The notes under the pieces: generated by a model | Database searches by the model: none | What the model saw: the letters and a program-made list of their open reading frames with translations, nothing else | Told to the model about the DNA's origin: nothing | Shown: positions 46,729-59,133 of the stretch, piece by piece | Layout of the letters: every line of letters starts with the position of its first letter | Position numbering within the stretch: position 1 is the first letter of the stretch | Position numbers and translations under genes: made by a program | Source of the DNA: Dactylorhiza incarnata | Taxonomy: Eukaryota; Streptophyta; Magnoliopsida; Asparagales; Orchidaceae | DNA: 64,000 bases | Direction: 5' to 3' | Assembly (NCBI GenBank): GCA_033032865.1 | Contig: JAWHQI010000099.1 | Location: 6,713,501-6,777,500 of the forward strand

Positions 46729-48078
46729 GGGGGGGGGGGTTTGATTTGGTTTCCTACGCTATTGCAGAATGAAGAAAGATTGCAGGTCAAAACTCCACTT
46801 CGCACGGCGAGATGGGTGCAACGGCCGCAATGCCGTGCTTCGGAAGGCGCGTGGATGGGAAATCACTATGACGGTTGAGGGTCGCACGCACCTCTTCTCA
46901 AAACATCACCACTAGCAATTGCTAGTGGCTTCACCCACAACAAATCACAGAAAATCACTAGGAACAAAGGGGCTATTCATGCCACCACAACATCAGTGCA
47001 TATGAAGGAAAGCAAAACTACTTAGGATTAGCTTAACACATGTTCATACAACACAAAATGAAGTAAAAGCATTCAAGGTTAGAGAGGACCACAAAGAAGA
47101 GGTCACGTCTTGGGTTCACGACCGGAATGAGAGGTTGTCGGGCTCTCTCCGGACTCGACCCTCAGATGTTGAGCTTGGCTCGAAGGAGGCTGTCACCGCT
47201 CCTACGATCTTCAACGCTTCCTTGGTCTCCTTGGCGAGGAATGCTTGAGCTAATGGTGGATGAAGCTCCCTAATGCTCCCGGATGGAAGGATGGAGGTGG
47301 AAATCACCGGAAATGGCCTTGATGGTGGAGGAGATGAAGGGGAAGCCTTCAACCCTCAAGAGCAGCGAGAAGGAAGAGATTTCCCGCTCTCTGAATCGGT
47401 CCCGGTCGTCCTCTCCCGGTCCTCCCTTCTGATTGCCTCGATTCCTGCTTTTTATAGGAAATAGGCTGAAAATTGGTCATGCACGGTCGAACGCACGATC
47501 GTGTGCAGACCGTGCGATATTAACAGATGAAATATGGCTTGTAGAATACGTTGCGCCGCCCGTGCAATTTGTTCACGCACGACCAACGCCGCCCGTGTGT
47601 TCAAACGCACGGGTAAAATCCGACGCTCTGAGATCACAAAGATACAGGTCGACCGTGCATTTTACTCACGCACGGGCGGATTCGCCCGTGCGTGAAAACG
47701 CACGAGTAAACCCCGATGCTCCATTTTCTACCCAGACATAAACGCACGACCGCAACCGACCGTGCGTCAAGGAAACGCACGACCGTGCGATATGCACAGA
47801 CATTACTTCTGGGGAAAACAGGACGAACCGGCCACCTGCATACAAGATACAATGGCTGGGAATACACGTCCAGCATCAGAAAAACATAGAAGAAGGGAAG
47901 GGGAGCACCAAATGCTTGCCCCCAACAGCAAGGAGCGCAATTGCACACCGAAATGGGCTAAAAAGTGCACCTAGCATGGAATAGTACATATGAATGAAAA
48001 CGTGCCTAAAATGTGGTGCAAAGACTAGAATACCAGCCCAAATGAGTCCAAAAATGTATATATAAATGGGACTCATCA
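46511..48078 (-). repeat. Element G 5' LTR (1568 bp)
   Basis: Nearly identical to the 3' LTR. The poly-G run is about 44 bases with one A (46695-46739), longer than in its partner. TATAAAAAGC lies at 47456-47447. Confidence 0.9.
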
Positions 48079-48083
48079 GCCGT

Positions 48084-49660
48084 GTGATCTCTCTGATGTC
48101 TGATCACCAGATTTCTTACATTATCCCTGATAGGAGGTTCTTCTTCTCTTGGTACTTCTTCTAATTCTTAAGGTTCTTCTTCTTCTTCAGGTGTAATTGG
48201 ATCATTCACTGAAACTATCCCTAGAGCATCTTCTTTGATGACGTCTTCCAAGTTCAGTTCTTTCAGTTTTAAACTTGCACCTGCATCTTCAACAAAAATA
48301 CTAGATGAGCTGCTGTGAAGCATACTCTTCTCATCAAATACAATATTTATTGATTCTTCTACAACCAGTGCTTTCTTGTTAAAAATCATGTATGCCTTAC
48401 TAGGGCTACTATAGCCTACAAAAATACCTTCGAAAGACTTTTCACTAAACTTAGTTTTGTAATACTTCCTGTTGTTAAGTACGAAGTATTTACTGCCAAA
48501 AAGTCTAAAATAAGATACAGTTGGTTTCCTACCCTTTAGAAGTTCATAAGGTGTCTTATGATGGCTCTTGTTGATTAGTGCTCTATTTTGCACGTGACAA
48601 GCAGTGTTTACGGCTTCTCCCAGAAATATTCTGGAAGAGAAGAATCATTCAACATTATCGTGCTTGCCTCTATGAGTGTCCTATTAATTCTCTAGGCAAC
48701 TCCATTTTGTTGTGGAGTATGAGGAGAGGAAAGCTCATGAAAGATACCTAAGCTTTCACAAAATTCTGTCATAGCCCCAGACTTGAATTCTGTTCCGTGG
48801 TCACTTCTGATTTTTTACTACGGAGCAGTTTAGTTCATTCCGGATTTTCCTAACAAAATTAGTGAAAGAGTCAAAAGTATCTAACTTGTGTTTTAGAAAG
48901 AATACCCAAGCAAAACGTGAGTAGTCATCAACGGCTACCAACGTATAAGCTTTACCTCCTAAACTACTAACTGGCATGAGACCAAAAAGATCCATATGAA
49001 GCATATATAAGCATCTGGTAGAATCTTTGCCAATTATGCTCTTAAAGTTAGCCTGAGTCTGCTTTCCCATTTGGCATGCATGACAAGGTCTCTCTTTAAT
49101 GCACTTAACATCAGGTGCGTCACGCACTAAGCTGTGAGAAAATAACATATTTATAGTTTTGAAATTAATATGTGCCAGTCTCTTGTGTCATTGAACACAA
49201 AGAGATGCACTATCTTTTGCCAAAAAATATACCGGTGTAGAAGAATCTAAACAAAGAAAATTCAAGCAGAAGATATTTCGACTCCTAATTCCTGTTAAAA
49301 TAGTTTCTGATGTATCAGACGACTTTATCAAGCACTTATCCTTGTAGAACTCAACCATATAGCCTTTGTCACATAGTTGACTTATGTTAATAAGATTATG
49401 TTGTAATCCCTTAATATAAGCTATGTCTGTGAAAGAGACTATACCATTGGTAATCATACTTTAGCCTTTTGTGATCCCCCGATCAGATCCACCAAAGATA
49501 ATCTTTGGACCATCCTTGACTGGGGTGTAGTTCTGCAATAGGCTTCTTGTTCTGGTCATATGTCGTGAACATCCGCTGTCCAAATACCATATAGGCGTGT
49601 TGTTGGCCTTTGGACATACCTGCAATCAATAATCAATTGCCCTTAGGAACTCAAAAGGAT
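48084..49660 (-). pseudogene. Element H pol, 5' part: protease and integrase
   Basis: On the minus strand there is a protease-type [12 protein letters not shown] near 49590, then GLQHNLINISQLCDKGY, the zinc-binding HKRLAHIN...[10 protein letters not shown] (a stop replaces the Trp codon before HKRLAH at about 49185), and MDLFGLMPV, SDHGTEF and TPQQNGV of the integrase core. The codon of the third catalytic acidic residue, after TPQQNGVA, now reads TAG (48694-48692). The rest includes KTPYELLKGRKPTVSYFRLFG and VFVGYSS-like text up to 48168. The pieces are 49457-49188, 49148-48801 and 48593-48168. Confidence 0.85.
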
Positions 49661-49736
49661 TTGTGTCCTTGGCTTCTTGTTAGATGACTTCCACTTGGAT
49701 TGTTAATATTGTGAGAGGTCTTCCTTGCATTATTAA

Positions 49737-51868
49737 CTAGTGGAATTCTAACATTCTTGGGATTAAACCGCAATCCATGGCAAAGTGACTAACTTTGCCA
49801 CAACACCAATAGTCGAACCTGTTGTACCTTCTTTTTCTCTCCTGCTTGACTTTTTGAATAGGAGCTCTAGCAAGAGCTACCGACTTGGAGGTAGAAGCCT
49901 CGTGATTGCAACAAACACATGGCTCCTTCTCAAGTGGTTTCGTCACAACAGATTTAACTTTTGGTGCTTTCTTTGCCAATGGTCCATGCATAAATGAACC
50001 ATAGTCCTTGAGGACTATCTCTTCGTAAGGTGATTTGAAAGTAGTCATTCTGAAACTTCAGGGATGGCTCCATCCTTGGTTGCCCTTACTTGACTCAATG
50101 TGAGTTCGTCTCGTAAAGTGACTATACGATGTTTCAAAGTCATATGTGTTTGTAGGAAACACTACATTCTTAAAGGAAGGTTGACTCTGATCAGCCTTAC
50201 CCTTGCCTTTAATGGCTCTTTACTTAACCGCCTTACTTTTCTCGGTCTGATGACCGATACCGCAACCCTTCGTAGGAGCTGAAAAGTCATCAATGAGAGG
50301 AAGGATGGTCTTTGGTTTAGAAAAGATTTCCACTAGCTTTCTCTCCACCACTAGCTTTCCTTCCAACTCAGTTATGGATTTCTCCTTTTGCTTTAATAGT
50401 TCAACATAGCTTTTGAGTTCGTCCTTCAAAAGTTGGACTTCATCTCTGAAAGGAAGTAATTTTTCAATTTCTTCCCTCAGATTTGATTCCACGGCCTTGA
50501 CAGACTCAATCTCTTTTGTATGAGATTTGACTATCTTGCAGCACTTGTCAAATCCTTTCAATAAGGCTTTATACTGAACTAGTATAGCTGAGTCTCCTCC
50601 GAGGAATAGCCTTCATCCGCAATGGAATCCGTCTCAGATTCAGAAAGAGGAGTATGGGAGTTTACCTTCCCCTCATAGGGGTATCATAATTTTCCTCTTC
50701 GGTATGAGCCATGAGCCCAAAGTATGCTTCTTCATCTGAGCTTGACTTGTCTGAGTCGCTGTCGCTCAGAGTTTTTGACCTGTTAGTCAAAAAGCTCTTT
50801 TCCTCCTTACTTTTGAAGTATTTCTTGTCTTCTTTTCTCGAGCCATCCTTCTTTTTGTATGGGCACTCCGCAATCACATGCCCTGGCTTATTACAGCAGT
50901 AACAAATAATGTCAGTCGAAGTATGTTTGTTCAGTTTAGTTTTATACCTGTCATCGTTGTATCTCCTCTTGTGATGTTCACCATCACGTCTTGATCTTCT
51001 ATGATTCGATGAGGAGGATTGACCTCTCCTCTGCTTTCTTTTGTTCAGCAATCTCTTGAATTGCTTGGAGAGTAAGGAGAACTCTACATCAGACATGTCT
51101 GAGCTTGATGAGCAAGCCACAGATTCATCATCTTCCTCTGACGACTGTGTCCTCACTGGTAACATGACCTTACCTTTCTTTGACCCTTCGGCCTTCAGAG
51201 CTACAGACTTCTCCTTTCCAGAAGTCCCGTTGCCTTCTTCCTCAGCTTTCTTAATGCTGAGCTTCAACACATGGGAAAGAAGCTTCCCAAATAGAATTTG
51301 TGGCTCCATCGTAGCCAACTTTCCGAATTCCCAGATGGCAATAGCCTTGGTATCCCATTCTTTCATCAGGGATCTCAAGAACTTATCATTCATTTCATCA
51401 ACAGTGAATTCCCGATCATAGTTCCTTAGATCGTTGACGATCTTGAAGAACTTCTCATACATGACAGAAATAGAGTCCCTTGGATCTTGCTTAAAGGCTT
51501 CATATTCTTGATTCAGCAATGATCTTCGATCATCCCTTACTTCTTCCGTACCTTCCATCAAGACGACAAGATAATCCCACATCTCTTTAGCATATTTGCA
51601 ATGGAAGAGATTCTCTAGCATAGAATCATCCAAGGTGAGAAGAGCAATCTCATCCTTCATCAAATCAAGCATCTTCTTGGGAACTTGTACAACAGGATTG
51701 AGTGTATATGCCGTCATTGGAATATGAGGTCCTTCTTCAACTATCTGAAAGATCCTTGGGTCGGCGGCTTTCATATAAAACTTAACTCTTTCCTTCCACA
51801 TGGGGAAGTTTTCCTTTGTGCAAACTGGCAGCCATGGAAGAATCCTTGTTTCTATTCATTCCAGACAT
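49737..51868 (-). pseudogene. Element H gag
   Basis: The ATG at 51868 begins MSGMNRNKDSSM, and a frameshift near 51800 joins to MWKERVKFYMKAADPRIFQI at 51801. The 51801-50662 frame holds the full copia Gag core (about residues 1-190), a basic Ser/Arg-rich region, and one perfect CCHC knuckle (CYCCNKPGHVIAEC, about residue 290). Further pieces are a coiled coil (50561-50220) and a second, defective knuckle (YWCCGKVSHFAMDC, first Cys changed to Tyr) at 50048-49737. After a stop, TTGATTGCAGGT precedes the protease. Confidence 0.85.
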
Positions 51869-51931
51869 GGTGTCCTTGAAAAACTAGATGGAGGAGTTTG
51901 TTTAAGGTGTTAACCTCTTAATGAACAACCT

Positions 51932-51944
51932 GCCTCTGATACCA
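51932..51944 (-). other. Primer-binding site of element H
   Basis: TGGTATCAGAGGC (minus strand), two bases after the 5' LTR. Confidence 0.85.
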
Positions 51945-52848
51945 ATTGAAAGTATCTAGTTGCTACCTAAATCACCTAGAGTGGGTGAGTAGGTGAGTTC
52001 TATGTCTTTTTAAGTGGAATTAAAATCTAAAAAGATAAGCACACAAAAAATAAAGAGTACACACAAACACAAGGATTTTATAGTGGTTCCCCGATGTGGG
52101 TACTCCATTTTCTTGCCTCACCTATCTAGCATGCCTGGCTAGACTAGGCTACTTCACTAATCTTAGATTATAAATAATCTTACAACTCGGAGTAACAACT
52201 CTTACAAGCTCGGAGAACAACCTCTCCTACAAAAAGCTCGGAGAACAACCTCTCCTACAAAAACTCGGAGAACAACCTCTCCTACAAAAAGTTCGGAGAA
52301 CAAACTCTCCTACAAACTCTATCCTCTAAACTAGAATCTATAAGAACTCGAAAGATAAAACTTCCTACAAGAATATGCAAAAGGAGTTTACAAAAACTAT
52401 ATATTGAAAATCTATCCCTTAGAATCTCAAGGAGATTCTACTTCTTCAGATCTGAGAAAATAGATCTTCTTCTTCCTTGAAAGAGATGAAAGCTTGAATT
52501 TGAATGGAGAAGAAGAAATCCTTTGATTTGAACGATTGGATCTGAATACTTGTCGACACAACAAGATCTAGAAATCACTTGAATAAATCTGAACACAGTG
52601 ATCTTGTTGAACAGAATCTTGATGAAGAATTGTGAAGAGAACTTATCGGCGGCAGAAAATCTTCTTTGCATGAATGAGAAAATGGCCGACAGAACTTGCG
52701 ATGTTTCTTTTAAAAAAAAAATAGCATGATTAGGGTTTTCTGAAATGTCCTTTAAGTATTTATTAGACCTCCTCAAACGGCTATAAACGAGTTTTAAGGA
52801 ACAAGCTCCATGTGTACTGTATATGGAAGAAAAAACCCCAAAAGGAAA

Positions 52849-54582
52849 TGTTGGAACATGCTTTCCGCATCTCTTGGTTTGACAATAACAAAACCTATTG
52901 TATTTGATCATACTTGTTTTGTGTTTATAGTATGCAGGATTCAGTGCTTTCAAATCTCCATGGAAATGTGTTTTATTGTTACTACCGCATAGCGTTAGTA
53001 CTATCGCTGGCGCTAACAACCGCTGAGAAGGAAACTGCTGAGAAGGAAACTGCTGAGAAGGAAACCGCTGAGAACAGAACTGGCGCTCGATGAAATGTAT
53101 GCTTTACCACAGTGCGTTAGAACTACCGCTGGCGCTAGTGTTCGTTCGATGAAATGAAAGCTGTGCTCGACGAAATGCTTATCACTGCGTTCGACGAATT
53201 TGCGATCGACGAAAGCGGAATCCCGTTCGACTAATATTCGATCGACGAAATATAATGCCTATTCGACGAACTGCATGCTCTACCTCGGAGCGTTAGCACT
53301 ACCGCTGGCGCTAGCGAAATGATGAAATGGTGTTCGACGAAAGTAGCTGCCGTTCGACGAAAATGCCATTCGACGAAATGAAAGCGGCGTTCGATAAAAT
53401 TGAGGTCGACGAAATGAAAATGGCGTTCGACGAAATGCATGCTCTACCGCGGAGCGTTAGCACTACCGCTGGCGCTAGCATAAATGGAAACAATTGACGA
53501 GAAGGAAATAGTGGAGAAAAAGGAATGTCGACGGGACGCTATTTTGGCAAGTACTATCGCGACACGTTATGTATACCGCCCGACGGTAGCTTTTTGGAAA
53601 CTTCCCGTCTGTAGTTGATTGAGGAGCAGATTTGGAAGGAGATAGTGGCTGCAGGAAGGATATCTCGCTATTGCGGGGCATTAGCGTTACCGCGGCGCGC
53701 TTGTGTTTGGCGCTCAAATGTTGCCTAAACTACCACGATCCGTGTGCTTCATTGCCTAATGTGGATACCGCGGGGCGGTAGTACTACCGCAGGCGGTAGT
53801 GGATGATTCTATAAAAAGACGCGCGCCTCCTCCGTTGTGGCTTGCTGTTACAGAAGGAATTGAAGCCATATATTCAGAGCACTAGTGAGAGCCTTCTCCA
53901 AGCAGCCCAAAGAACTCCGTGACCATTCGTGAACGCAGAGAACTTGAAGACCAATCTGATCGCATCTACATCGACATCAAGTTCTTCTTTTTGAGGGAGT
54001 TTTTAGTTTCTGTTTTAATTTCAAATTGTAACTTTTATATCTTTTGTTCGGTAGAGGAATTTGCCACACGGCGACTAGGGCCTTGCGGGGACTAGGGGGA
54101 ATTCGCCACAGGGCGACTAGGTCTGGGTAGGACTTAAGGAGTAATTCGCCTTGTGTTGGCGACTGGGTCTAGGGAGTAGATCTAGGGGGTGCTCAAGGAC
54201 TTTCTGGGGATAGGAGGCTAGAGCGGCTTGAGGCCTTATCTGGGGAGAGATCGGCTAAAGCCAACCGGTTCGCGGGGATAAGAGTCGGTAAAGAAAACGA
54301 AAAGAATATTCATTGGTCGCCTCTTTCCAAGCGTCATTGGGAAAAGTTTCTGTAATCATAATTATTTCAATTTAATATTAATGAAAATATGTTTGTTTCT
54401 TCATCTCTGATTCGTGCTCTCTGATTTTCATTGGTTTAACCTAAACATATTTTCTCTGTCACTAACGCCGAGCGGTAACACTACCGTTGGAGGTAGCAAC
54501 AGAGAATAATTTTCTTTAATAATCATAAAAAGTTTAAAACCCTTATTCACCCCCACCTCTAAGGGCGCCTACAGATCCAACA
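52849..54582 (+). repeat. Solo LTR S (1734 bp) in the H 5' LTR
   Basis: A perfect GGAAA duplication (52844-52848, 54583-54587) flanks it. It begins TGTTGGAACATGC and ends GGGCGCCTACAGATCCAACA, same type as the LTRs of A, C and D. U3 holds words GCGTTAGCACTACCGCTGGC and TTCGACGAAATG (52985-53800), then TATAAAAAG at 53810. No internal sequence remains, so it arose by recombination between its two LTRs. Confidence 0.92.
53810..53818 (+). promoter_or_regulatory. TATA box of solo LTR S
   Basis: TATAAAAAG directly after the word array. The predicted leader starts about 30 bases downstream. Confidence 0.7.
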
Positions 54583-55273
54583 GGAAAAACTACGTCAAAT
54601 AAAAGAAAATGCGCACTGTCATCATTCATCGAATGGACTCGTGGAATAAAGGATTACTCGATGAATTCATATTATGACTCGACGAATTTGACTTAGAAAA
54701 TGTGCTGATATGGAACGAAAGAAATCTAAGTCCACTCGAGGATTTCACGAGAGCACTCGACAAATTCGTCGAGTGTTCACGAGAAATCGGCAGACCACTC
54801 GATGAATTCACCGAGTGTTCTCGAATGAACAAACTTTTACTCGACAAAAAATATTTGTTAATTTTTCTGAGACCTCTCGAGTAAATTCGACGAATAGCTA
54901 AGTCTTCACGAGTTGTCTCAATGAATTCACTTAGATTCTTTGAGACCACTCGACAAAAAAGACTTAGACTATTTTCTTCCACTTCTGAATTCAGCAACCA
55001 CTTCAACTTGTCTTCTCCATAGTGTTTGAATATAAAGTACATCCCAATAGAGATATTTCACTTGAGTCAACACCTTGGTATACACAATGAGGGATTACAT
55101 TGCATAGGCCTATGTTTATGACTCATTGAATCCTGACATTGGTATGTACTTAGCACTTAAAGTCTTGCAAACACACAACTAAGATACCTCATCAAATACA
55201 ATATCAAGTCATCTTAGTTCAAGGGACACTTCTTCAAATCAAGGTTATTGTGGCTACAATACCAAACAGGGCC

Positions 55274-55673
55274 ACTTTAGGTACATGTTCGTAGGCCGCA
55301 TCTTCTTTGGTGCCCTAGCTCATGGTATATATATATATACATCAGAACTAGAGTTTTAATGTGGCAGAGAGGATGACACTACTCATACAGGTCTTGGAGG
55401 TAGGGGTTTCTATGATGATTAATCTTCCGCTAAGTGATATAAAGTGCACTCCTTAATGATGTCTTCCGCTAGAACACTGCTTCCCTACTTTGTTGGTGTG
55501 TAGTGACATTCGCTTAACATCGCCCATATGCGTGACAATGGAGTGTTCAAAGAAAGGAGGTGGAGAAGGAAGTACATTCACCAATCATCGTTGCTTCGAT
55601 GTCATGCAAAAAGGGTGGTGTGCGATAAGATCCCCCGATCGGACCGCCGATTTTGGGGGGGGGGGGGTCTTAC
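55274..55673 (+). repeat. Ty3-type LTR end (right flank of H)
   Basis: Continuous with 19923 before H inserted. It ends GATCGGACCGCC...poly-G...TCTTACA, similar to the end at 56754 (GATCGGACCTAC...GTGTTACA). LTRs of plant Ty3 elements often have such TGTAA/TTACA ends. No gene. Confidence 0.4.
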
Positions 55674-56754
55674 AGCTTAGGTCCTGGGGACTGGGTCCGT
55701 AGAACTAGAAAGCTTATAAGACTTCAATTACTGAGCATAGCTGAAGGAAGATGTGTGTTCTGTTGATAGCACTGGCGGTAGTGCTACCGCTGGCGGAAGT
55801 TCCGGTGAGCAAATTATGAAGGTTGTGAAACCTAGGTCAGGGGGACTGGGTGTGTAACAGTAGAAGTAGAAGGGCCAGGTGTACCTAGCTTCATTGGCCT
55901 TTTGTGCCGCCAGCGGGAGCAAGGGTAAGCCATACCCACCTCGGGCAAATTTGATCCAACGATATGAGCACGGGAAAAGCTTAACCAAACCAGTCCATAG
56001 CTGGTCAGTGAAGAGGTCGCCCCTCGGTGCACTAAAGGAATTTTAGGAAAGAAACTGTAAGGCATGACGACCTTGACGGTAATGCACATAACCATCTAAG
56101 TTAAACGGGACTTATGATGGTGGTGTGACTCTAAGAGTACACCGAAAGAGTTCCCTAAGAGCACTGAATGTATGGCTGCAAGTGTCTGCATTGTTGTTAA
56201 TTGTATATATAGGTAGTGCTTAGACGCACTTTTGAGATATATGTTGTTACTGCTAGCTTACAGCGAAGGAGTACCAACTCTCCGGGAATGGAGTGGGGTC
56301 ATTATAAGTCTTGGTCAGTTAAAGCTGACCGGTTACTTGTTTGCCACGTTTTGGTGGAATGTGCTTGTACAGTTGTTGGCTAGCCAAGTAGGAAATAGCA
56401 GGTTGGAGTCCCAGTTGTTGTACTGTGTTGGCCCTCGAAGGCCCAAGTGTTGTGTTTACTAGTTTTTCATGTGTGACCGGCCTGCGTGCCAATGTTAGTA
56501 ATCCACTTGTTGATGTAAACATTATAAGTAAAAATTTGTTGTTGTACTTTCATTCCTAATGTGTTAAAGTGGACAAGTAATCTTGTTTTGAATTTAAACA
56601 ATATTGCTTCCGTTGTATAACTTTGAGTATGTTGAGAAGGTTTATTTAAACTATTTAAAAACTAATACGTAACTCTCTTTCATGTTCATTTAATATGGCG
56701 TGGGGTCCCGATCGGACCTACTGTTATATTTCACATAATTATGAGGGTGTTACA
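55674..56754. repeat. Unassigned repeat with a second Ty3-like LTR end
   Basis: No supported ORF. GATCGG and GTTACA near 56715-56754 resemble the end at 55640-55673. It may be a second, older LTR fragment. Confidence 0.35.
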
Positions 56755-57535
56755 CTTTCTTCACATATCCACCACCTCGACAAAAGAGACATGCGAAACC
56801 TTTATCCTGTTCCTTTTGTGGAGGTCCATGTTGGCACCAAAAATGTCCCAAGTCCACACTACTCAAGCTGAGGGGTAAGGGACTAACTGTTGAGTGACCG
56901 ATTATCTTGAGTCATAATTGAATGAGCGAGAAGGAGTGATAAAGAGATTGTCGCAAGAAGTGGCTGACACCAGACTTACCCTCCACGACGAATACCACTT
57001 GCGGCGGGCAATTTATTGATATAAATCTTGTATTCATCAAGGGGGTTACATCAAAGTATAGGTAAAAACAGAAAACCAAGCATACAGAGAGGAGCTGCGG
57101 TCTCTGAAGAGAGGTCGACTAGGTTAACCACGCAACCTCAAAAGTGTTGACCGACTGTCCGCCTATAGAGCTTGTTAGGCCTCTTCAATCGAGTCCGCAA
57201 CTTTTATCATATCTTCCTCCATCCATCTGGTTTGGATCTGGACACTATTTATAAAAATCAGGGGCTACCTAGATGGGCAGGCTCATGAAAGTCGGGCTAC
57301 CCAAAAGGGGTGGTCACTACTATTAGGAAAAGGCTGACTGCAATCTCTCTAAGAGGGAGGTGCCGCAGTCAGGAAAAAGTTGTCCACGACCTCTCTAAGA
57401 GGGAGGTGTCGCGGTCAGGAAAAGGCTGTCTGTGACCTCTCTATGAGGGAGGTGCCGCGGTTAGTACATAACTAACCGCGACCTCTCTAATAGGTAGTTT
57501 TGCGGTCAGGAAAAGCTAACCGCTGGGCACTTGAT
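56755..57535 (-). repeat. LTR-like fragment with 46-bp palindromic repeats
   Basis: On the minus strand, four copies of a unit with ACCTCTCTAAGAGGGAGGT (57335-57510) lie directly upstream of TATAAATAG (57253-57245), the same design as the other LTRs here. The ends are not defined. Confidence 0.4.
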
Positions 57536-59130
57536 GTAAGACCCCCTTTTTACTACAAAACTGGGTTTTACGCCTAGAACCGCCGTTTTGCGGTGACGCC
57601 AAAACTCAGGAAGGTCGCCACTACAAAATGCTGATCATGCCGACAATAACGATCACAGAAGAAGAAAAGTACGATGAACAATTAGTAAGTCCAAGTCCAC
57701 ATCACATAATATATAAAATCACAAATATAGATGTCCACAGATGATAATTGAAATAAAGGGTAGCAATAAGAAAGGGCTCCTGCCCAGTACATCATATCCT
57801 AACTATAAGGTATCTCGCGGAAGCAAAACTACTAATGACCACTCACTGATCCTGAGACTAGTTCTCCTATGCTAGATTGGCCCACCTCCATCTGCACCGG
57901 CCTCTGGTGGTGCTTCATCTCCCCGATCCCCTAAAATGATATGGTCCACCAACCGTTAGTAAAAAAGACTAAGCCTCGTTTCCCCACCCCGCCCCCAGTG
58001 GCTCCTAGGCACCATGCAGGAGGGATGAAGTGGAAGACAGCAAGGGGTATAAAACATAACAGATGGCATTACCTAGCTACAGGAATATCTACCGCTACAC
58101 AGGTGTGTATATATATGGAACAAGAAGTAAAGAAAGGTAAAGAACATGTAAAGAATAATAATTGAGTAAAGTACAAGCTACAACTAGCTACCACAGATAA
58201 AGTAAAGTGAAGTAAGTAAGAAAGATAACATTGATTTATAGGAATTCCCATACAGACCTATAGACCAAGGGGTCGTTTAGCAAGGTATATCATATAAAAA
58301 GTCTTATACCAATTTATACGATAGGGGTAGGGGTTGAAATGCAATGCTTATGCTATCACATACAATGTTATGTAGAGTAATGCAATGTTCATACAAGTGC
58401 AACACACAGACCCGACTCTATGTGCACAGACCTTTAGTTCCCCCTTTTTGGAGCTAGCAAAACTCTCAGGATACCTCCCGTAGTGGCAAATGGACGCGGT
58501 GGGTTGGGACTCGCCCACCTCTATGTTGGTATTCACACTACCTAACCTAGACCTTTCGTACGCCTCAACGCGAAGAACACAATCGCGGAGCGCCTTCGTG
58601 CTCTTGCTAGCTGGTCCACCAGACTTTTACTTGGCTAAGTGATAACCACACTCGTCGAGTCAAAGTGTCGACGTTGGTGCGAACGACCATCCAATACTAA
58701 AGACCGACCACCTTTATGCACAAACAAATATCATTACTATATATCTCCGAGCTATAGGCTCCCCAGGCTAACCTGCCCACCTTAATAACCCTCTGAGCCA
58801 CTGACTCACTGGACAAACCCATCCGTACCTACATCCACCAAGCCTACTGCTCGTAAGACCAAACCAACTGACCACCCATAGCAACCAGATGTGGTGAGTG
58901 TATTATTAAGTTAAACTTGCATAACAATTTATTCCTACAGTTTTGGATTAACCATGGACTTCCCGAAGACTACCCTGTGGGGGGCTCACAGCGGTACTAG
59001 GAGCTACGATGGGATGAACCCTAAAGCTCCCTTTCCAAGGCACTTATTATTATTAGTGTCTGTCTTGACCTGACCACTATTAATGTTACACTTACTAACA
59101 CTAAGTGTGTTTTACTCCACTCCAAAGGAA
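57536..59130 (+). repeat. Ty3-like LTR starting TGTAAGACCCCC; contains conserved structured block
   Basis: It begins TGTAAGACCCCCTTTTTAC, typical of plant Ty3 LTR starts. No ORF is supported. The GGACTTCCCG block at 58956-59045 is related to A and D. The right end, next to truncated element K, is not clear. Confidence 0.35.
58956..59045. ncRNA. GGACTTCCCG block with GGAGCT/AGCTCC stem
   Basis: GGACTTCCCG(A)AGACTACCCTG, GGTACTAGG, then GGAGCT and AGCTCC in place of GGTGAT and ATCACC of A/D, at the same distance. The pairing is kept by changes on both sides. Confidence 0.5.
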
Positions 59131-59133
59131 TGA

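Larger units (their letters stand above)
41699..48078 (-). mobile_element. Element G: non-autonomous LTR element with tRNA-Asp primer site
   Basis: A perfect GCCGT duplication (41694-41698, 48079-48083) flanks it within pol of H. LTRs are 1544 and 1568 bp (TGATGAGTCC...GCGCATCA on the minus strand). The primer site equals the complement of tRNA-Asp, usual for Ty3/gypsy Athila/Tat-type elements in plants rather than copia. The 3.3-kb interior has one acidic zinc-knuckle protein frame (broken once) and no polymerase. It fits the gag-only (TR-GAG) or large-derivative class. Confidence 0.9.
19924..55268 (-). mobile_element. Element H: full-length Sirevirus-type Ty1/copia, heavily nested and decayed
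   Basis: The minus-strand order is 5' LTR (51947-55268), Met-tRNA primer site, gag, protease, integrase, reverse transcriptase, RNase H, post-pol word region, extra ORF, polypurine tract, and 3' LTR (19924-21168). The flanks AGGCC (19919-19923) and GGGCC (55269-55273) fit a 5-bp target duplication with one change. Subtracting insertions A, D, G and S with their duplications leaves about 11.46 kb, a usual Sirevirus size. Frameshifts, stops and an altered reverse transcriptase active site show that it is inactive. Confidence 0.9.
51947..55268 (-). repeat. Element H 5' LTR, split by solo LTR S
   Basis: 51947-52848 and 54583-55268 make an LTR of about 1.58 kb. It has a CTCGGAGAACAACCTCTCC tandem stretch (52195-52310) not in the 3' LTR, and the TCGACGAA/ACTCGATGAATTC word array at 54640-54960. 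Confidence 0.85.

Noticed and set aside
42280..48076. Paired ORFs such as MKASPSSPPPSRPF... and MCNCAPCCWGQA... found twice
   Set aside because: They lie in the two LTRs of element G and are duplicates of non-coding LTR sequence.
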